DNA from: Clonostachys chloroleuca
Lineage: Eukaryota > Ascomycota > Sordariomycetes > Hypocreales > Bionectriaceae
Direction: 5' to 3'
Assembly: GCA_037952775.1 (NCBI GenBank)
Contig: JBANAY010000001.1
Coordinates: forward strand, 4,774,001 to 4,838,000
Length of the DNA stretch: 64,000 nt
Every line of letters starts with the position of its first letter. The first letter of the stretch is position 1. A model generated the notes under the pieces. The model was not told the DNA's origin and made no database searches. It saw only the letters and a program-made list of their open reading frames with translations. A program made the position numbers and the translations under genes. Below, one piece after another: positions 58,357 to 64,000 of the stretch.

Positions 58357-60333
58357 TCAAGTGGATTGCTTCAAGTTTATCCTCGGATTTATTACCCCTG
58401 ACGGGGAGGCCGGTGAACGCGCAGCTCCACTGTCCCATCGGCCAGTTAGAGTCAGGCCCGACCAACAGTCTAGATCATTCAGCTTCCGAAGGATCATCTC
58501 CATCTTTTCTTTTGCTTCGTCTCTGTTGGGGTTATCCGCGATCATGTGATGTTCCAAGTACACAGCTCCAATATCACGGACCTTGGGCACAACGCTGCTT
58601 CCGTTTGCATTAAAAACACACTGGGGTAAGTGGTAGAGAATTTCTAGTAGGTCGTCCACGATGCGTTGGTGCTCGGAGACTATCTCGTCTCTGGTCCCGT
58701 ACTTTTGGACTAGGTTCGAACGCAAGTGGAAGCTGGTGATGAAGATGTTGGCGATTTGAGCATTATGGCCCTCGTTGACAGTTCCGTGTCGTGAGAGGCC
58801 ACCTCGCCACCTCAGCTCTGGTGGGAGATTGTCGATGATTCTTTGTACGTTGTCCATTGAATTGCGCAGCCCAACAGCCTGATTCAATGCAGGCGGGCTT
58901 ACACGAGCTTGATGCCAGACCATAAATAAGTCGCTAAGCGAGTTTAACCCCGGCACATAAGATGTATCATCACCGTGCCATGGCGTGGGGTTGTTTCCTG
59001 TCTCAGCAGGGTCCAGCTCATTATCCGACAAGCAGCTTGGCCGAAGAAGCTCCCAATTGTTGTGTGAAGCTTCAAATCCTACGGTGAGTCTTCCGAACAT
59101 ATCTCCACTCCTATGGGATATTTGCTTAGCCCTGGTTTAAGCACAACAAGAATCACTGCAGTTCCCGTGTCAAATTGTTGAACTCACTTAGCTGCCGCAA
59201 AAAGTAGCCAGAACAATCGTTTCAGAAGCTGCTGGTCAATATGGCTCAGACTGCGAAGAGAATAATATAGGAGATACGTAGTTGCGGCAGACGATTGGGA
59301 GACTGCGTGGAAACCATGGACATCGGACAACCCTTGCGAGCTGGTAGCGCTGATAGCCACCCCGATATTGTACATAGCAATACACCACTCCGGTGTATAA
59401 TTTACCTCACCGAGATTAAAGGCAAGTAGTTTATTTTTCTCGATGAATTCCAAGCAAGACGGCACTGACAATGAAGTCTGATTGTCCAGGGGCAGGGTGG
59501 CCAATGTCGCACAACAAACGCTAACCACCAACGCACAGAACACTGGATCAGTATCAGCCTCTCCGTTTTTCAATCGGCGGAAGAACCGTCTGCGGAGAAG
59601 AATAGGTGCAATTGGGTGGATCTTGTCAAACCACTCGTTCAGAAGCTTATGTATGGTGTCGGCTGATGCAAAGCCTGACAGCAACTGATACGGTTGCGCG
59701 TTTTCTAGCCTTGATACCTCGGGTGAACCTAGATGCGTTGAATATGGAGAGAGGCCCGTAGAGATACTAGTACTCCGGCGATAATATGATGTACCAATGG
59801 GTTGTAGTGGCGACCTTGCTGCATCGTCTCCACTGGCTCCTGGTTCACTCCTCGGAACCGGGTTGTCGGGTCCCCTCACTCTATCAGCGGATGAGCAAAA
59901 TGTTCTGGAGAATCTCCTGAGGTTGGAAGTTTCAATCTTACTTGCCTCCGCTGTGGGCCTCGCTTTCTACGAGGTTTTTGATGAACGCAGTTTATCCCCA
60001 GGGCCAGGCAAGCAACGCACTGCGCTTCTCCTGGTACCGAAAAGCACTCATGAAGAGGTTAGCATCACCATGGCGATCGCCGTCTACAGGGTTGAATGGG
60101 GAGAGAATTTTCATGGTTTCAGTAGGCTCCAACTATTCTGTGCTCGGCACTGTTGCGTTCCAACGAGACTGGGAGGTATCACATACCTTGACCTTTCTGT
60201 CGCGGCAAGCATCGCACGCATTCTGATTCCGAATTCCCTTGGTCCTGTCAGATGGTCTTGAGGGTGTAGTTGATGCTCCACTTGAGACAGCATCGCCTAC
60301 CCCATGGGCAGGCGTGGATGGCGACACAGGCAT
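58357..60333 (-). CDS. Zn2Cys6 regulator (uncertain 5' exons)
   Basis: The C-terminal exons are clear: 58357-59107 and 59188-59879, joined by an 80-nt intron (59108-59187), with the fungal-specific transcription factor domain (TIHKLLNEWFDKIHPIAPIL, VSVCCATLATLPL and PPELRWRGGL). The zinc cluster is split: NACDACRDRKVK ends near 60198, and CVACLALGINCVHQKPRRKR lies near 59995-60055. The intervening exon structure is not resolved: a simple join gives only five Cys instead of six. A short exon encoding CRAQN joined to REAQC is one possible repair. A one-base frame change near 59880 is also needed. Either the model is incomplete or the gene is damaged. Divergent from the sugar transporter at 60846. 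Confidence 0.6.
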
Positions 60334-60845
60334 GCTCAGAGTGTACTGGCTATTCGATCGCCGGTGCCTGTTTCAAGAGTGAGATTGGAGAGTTGGTGCC
60401 ATAGGAAAACATCCGAGGATAAATAGACAGGAAAATGGCACCCGGTTAGTGCCTTTCGCTTCGCATAAACTCGGATAAACTGTGCTGGCCCACAAGTCAA
60501 CATCGTCTAATGCTGGGATTCCGAGGAGTTGAAATACCCCAACATGGAAAAGCGGATCAGGGCATGATTCAAGAAATGAGAAGCTATCTAGGGTCCATCT
60601 TCAATTCAGACTAGTCTCTTGCGTCTCTATTGGTGCGCATGAGCTGACATGTGGCAGAAACCCCATGGGGCTGATGGCACTAGGCATGGAGGGTTGATGT
60701 CTCTCAAGTTACTCTTGCATGAAATAAATCACTTGACATTGTTTGACGTCTTGATTCTCACTATAAAGGTAACCGTAGATCGTTTGATCATGTTTACCCA
60801 AGAAACACTGAATACTCAACCAACTATCACATCATTTTAACTACA
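60334..60845. other. Shared divergent promoter of regulator and sugar transporter
   Basis: 512 nt. Contains GATA-type cores (GGATAAA near 60418 and 60474) and a TATA box at 60762. Confidence 0.45.
60762..60767 (+). promoter_or_regulatory. TATA box of the sugar transporter gene
   Basis: TATAAA 84 nt before the ATG. Confidence 0.5.
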
Positions 60846-62668
60846 ATGGGGGAGAAAATTGACAACAAAGTCAGCCCGACTACATTGCCGGAAGGAAACG
60901 AGCATCATGGACCGCGAGGTTCTGATCTGCCATTCTGGAAGCAACCCGAACTGAGAAAGCTCTACGGGCTGACCCTCATCCTATTCCTGGGTTCAACCAC
61001 CTTAGGATACGATGGAAGTCTTCTTAACGGACTCCAGACCATGAAATCCTGGAATGAGTGTAAGTGACACATCGTGATTGCATTGCCAATATACAGATTT
61101 GGAGTACTCAACATTCTTCTAGATTTTGACAGCCCTACCGGAAGCCGCCTCGGTATTTTCGGAGCAGTGCCCGGGTTTGGCGGTCTCTTCGTTCTCCTAT
61201 TCACCCCATATATCGCTGATGGGATTGGGCGCAAGAGAGGTACTGCCATTGGTTGTTTCTTCGTCGTCCTCGGTTCTCTCTTGCAAACTTTCACGCCAGA
61301 TTCTAGTGCAACTCGACGTGATTCCATGTATCTCATTGGCCGGTTCCTGATGGGCTTTGGATCCAACATCTCAAACGGTACCTGCCCTCTCCTAATCACG
61401 GAGATTGCACACCCTCGTCACAGAGGGCGAATCACCACCCTCTATAATACCATCTGGTATCTCGGGGCTATTTTGGCTGCCTGGACGTGCTTTGGAACGC
61501 TGTACGGGCAGAGTGGGAAGAAACAGTGGACGATACCTACCGGTCTCCAATGCTTGATGCCAGGCATCCAGATGTTTGGAGTCTGGCTACTTCCCGAGAG
61601 CCCACGTTGGCTAGTAAGCAAAGGCAAAGAGGACGAGGCGCTGAAGATGCTCGTCAAGTACCACGGAAATAACAACGCAAACGACGAGTTCGTCCACTGG
61701 GAATTCTCCGAGATTGTGACCACTCTCCGATTGGAGCGTGAGGCAGCTTCAAGCACCGGATGGGCTGATCTCTGGCGTACGCCTGGCAACCGCAAGCGAT
61801 GTGCTCTCATTATCGCCACTGCCATCTTTTCTCAGTGCAGTGGAAACGGTCTTGTGTCTTACTACGTACGTCCAAATTCGAGAGCTACTAATTATCAAAT
61901 TTCCTCTAACAACTTTGCCTTCTCCTTAGCTAGCTCAAGTTCTCAACACGATTGGTATCAAAGAGTTAGTATTTACCTGCGATGAAGTTGCTTCGGGCCC
62001 AATGCTAATATTCCTCTTCTTAGCTCAATCACTCAAGCCTATATCAATGGAGGACTTACAATTTGGTGCTTGGCGGTGTGTCTTGTTTCCGCCTTGTTCG
62101 TCGATCGCATCGGCCGTCGCGTCTTGTTCCTTACCGCTGGAATTGGCATGCTCATTGCGTTTTCCATTTGGACGGCTTGCAGCGCTGTCTACGCCAACTC
62201 CTCGTCCAAATCCGCCGGTGTTGCAGTTGTTGCCATGATATTCATCTTCTACGGCGCAGCAGGAGTCGCCTGGCCTGGCCTCACGGTATCATACACTGTC
62301 GAGATCCTACCATATCATATCCGTGCTAAGGGGCTTACGCTCTGCTTCGTCTTCACCTCTCTCAGTGGAGTCTTCAACCAGTGGGTTAATCCTCTAGGTT
62401 TGGAGGCATTGCAGTGGAAGTTTTATTTTGTGTATATTGCGGTGTAAGTGTTCCGTTAAAAGTTCCGTTGTTGGAAATTGCTAACATTGCTATCTATAGA
62501 CTTGTGATAGAATGCCTAGTGATCTATTTCTTCTTCGTAGAGACCAGAGGTCCGACTCTGGAGGAAATCGCCGTACTTTTTGATGGAAAGGACTCTGCGG
62601 CAGCCATGGGCAAAATCCAGGCGAACTCCAAGATAGAGGAAAGTGTCGAATTGAAGGAGCATGCATAG
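60846..62668 (+). CDS. MFS sugar transporter (hexose/lactose-permease-like)
   Basis: Five exons: 60846-61059, 61123-61865, 61930-61964, 62024-62443 and 62500-62668, introns 63, 64, 59 and 56 nt, 526 residues, intact. Proton-coupled sugar porter of twelve membrane helices. Motifs: LGYDGSLLNGL in helix 1, ADGIGRKRG after helix 2 and GRFLMGFGS in helix 4. Then PESPRWLVSKGKEDEALK before the central loop, GIKDSITQAYINGG in helix 7, DRIGRRVL, and the C-terminal VETRGPTLEEIAVLFDG. The last two and the PESPRW motif are standard for fungal sugar porters. Divergent from a regulator and near a GH35-like glycosidase, so uptake of a galactoside or its product is likely (inference). Confidence 0.9.
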
Positions 62669-62929
62669 GCATCACAGCAGACAAACCATTACACAACTCC
62701 ATATCACTGCGGTAAATCAATCCACAAACCGCAGATTAGTAAATGCTAATGAGCAGAGTCTTAACTCCTCCTCCGTGGCTTGTGGACTTACTCCGTGAAC
62801 GTACATATTCATATTGACAAAGCTGTGTTAACTTTTCTACAAGTTCACAATCTCAGATGAGGGAAGTGAGATATTTTCCATTGCACTACGTAAGTGTTGC
62901 TTGATGTGCGAGAGAAGTCAGCGCATCAA

Positions 62930-64000
62930 TCACCACGAGTATGCGTCGACCTCAAGGTCAAACACAACCTTCGTTTTCTTCCCGGCCGCAGCAATTGCAG
63001 CCCGGACGTCATCACAAAGCGACCCAGGTCCAGAGACAACAACTCCAATCCTCGCCCACCCCATCTCCACCTCCTCGGCGATCAGCTCAGTCACGGCCAG
63101 CCTACTGCCCACTCGAATATCTGTGTCGCCAATGTGCTTGAGTGCCACCGCATCAACGAGAAACTTGGCAGATTCCCTGACACTCCAGGCCAGCTTGACA
63201 TTATAGTGATTGAATGACCAAGGCAGCAATCCTGTGATGCCAATCCCGCCGCCGATCAACAACAGACGATCACACCGCAGTACCGCGCTTGTATGGTTGT
63301 TTGAGTAAGGGCCATCCAGCAGCACGAGCAAATTATCATCAGTTTTCAGAAACTTCGTGATCCCCGCTTCCTTCTTTATGAGTAGAGTGATTCCCGCTCC
63401 CGAGACACTGTTGGGAAAGACTCTACTAGTAACGGCCGAGACTTGATTTTGCTTTTCAGCATCCTCAGGCTCCACGAAGCAGCCTCTGTCACTCACGCGC
63501 TCCGGCTGCAGCATGTGCGTGGGAACGATAGAAAACGGATGGTTTTCCCAAGGCCGCCACGGAGCAAGCAAGCGGGAAGTAAACATAAGAGTGCTTTCCT
63601 GGCGCAGAACCGTAGCGGAGACCGTCCACGTCGACACGGACGTAGCCATCACCCAGTTCCGTCACTTTGGCTCGCCTCAAGCCTGCCTTGAGCATGCGCG
63701 CAATGCGCGCGGCGCGATCAAAGAACCAGACGGAAAAGGCAAAATATAGCCAGACCTCGTAGCCTGATGAATTCGGGATGTGCATGCCCATGCTAGCATA
63801 CCATTGCACAAGATGGTACCACGAACCAACCAAGATGAACACTGCCAAGACTATATGCGAAATCAGGAAGAGTTCATATTGGGTCTTTCTCACGTAAATT
63901 CCACTGGCAAAGGTGATGATGACGGTGAAAATGGTAGCGACAACGCCCCAAATCCACCAGGATGTTGAGGCATATCGCGAGTAGATTTGCAGGCCAATGA
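62930..64000 (-). CDS. Ferric reductase-like flavocytochrome b (partial, one frameshift)
   Basis: The gene continues past the right edge of the window. Visible part: ferric-reductase membrane helices with the heme pair SHIVLAVFILVGSWYH (two His 14 residues apart), a juxtamembrane Arg-rich stretch, FAD-binding WRPWENHPFSI (HPF-S type) and an NADPH-binding region (LLIGGGIGITGLLP). It ends with FDLEVDAYSW at 62930. The family transfers electrons from NADPH through FAD and two hemes to reduce extracytoplasmic Fe3+ or Cu2+. Near 63575 the frame changes by one extra base: YVYFP continues in another frame as LLAPWRPWEN. Removing one base of the GGG at 63574-63576 (CCC on the coding strand) would restore it. 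This is the opposite sign from the other homopolymer errors. Confidence 0.8.

Noticed and set aside
59482..60261. Plus-strand ORFs at 59482, 59797 and 59942
   Set aside because: They overlap the minus-strand regulator exons and have no recognisable content.

Overview
The window is nuclear DNA of a filamentous ascomycete. Genes are split by short spliceosomal introns of about 45-130 nt with GT...AG ends and CTAAC-like branch sites. The families are typical of such fungi: Zn2Cys6 regulators, a P450, a Baeyer-Villiger monooxygenase (BVMO), SDRs, MFS sugar transport and a PHO89-type permease. The species cannot be told from the sequence. No rRNA, tRNA or CRISPR was seen.

Layout. 0-9.5 kb holds the tail of a Lys/Ala/Pro-rich protein, an old-yellow-enzyme oxidoreductase, a multiply broken D-amino-acid oxidase, a zinc alcohol dehydrogenase, and a complete solo LTR (8849-9506) with 5-bp target duplications. 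9.8-22.8 kb holds an F-box/LRR-like gene with an internal stop, a secreted serine protease, an F-box-like protein, a P450 followed by a Zn2Cys6 regulator, a secreted leucine-rich protein and a secreted zinc metalloprotease. 23.4-31.8 kb holds gene remnants, an Na+/phosphate symporter with PHO-type CACGTG sites in its promoter, a small frameshifted gene and an aldehyde dehydrogenase. 33.6-46.3 kb holds a PARP-finger-like gene, an MHYT sensor and a giant cysteine-rich repeat protein. 47-64 kb is gene-dense: SDR, Zn2Cys6 regulator, BVMO, second SDR, acetoacetate-decarboxylase-like protein, GH35-like glycosidase, second regulator, MFS sugar transporter and a ferric reductase cut by the window edge.

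Two themes matter. First, about half of the genes carry a frameshift or stop. In six cases (four genes) the frame is restored by adding one base to a run of 5-6 G or C, which points to homopolymer under-calling in the assembly rather than gene death. Other lesions (DAO, F-box, regulator tail, VWA remnant) do not fit that and look like real decay. Second, the 47-56 kb genes look like a ketone or cyclic-ketone oxidation cluster with its own regulator. They share TCGG-N6/8-CCGA inverted motifs upstream. The adjoining 56-63 kb genes look like a galactoside-type uptake and hydrolysis module.
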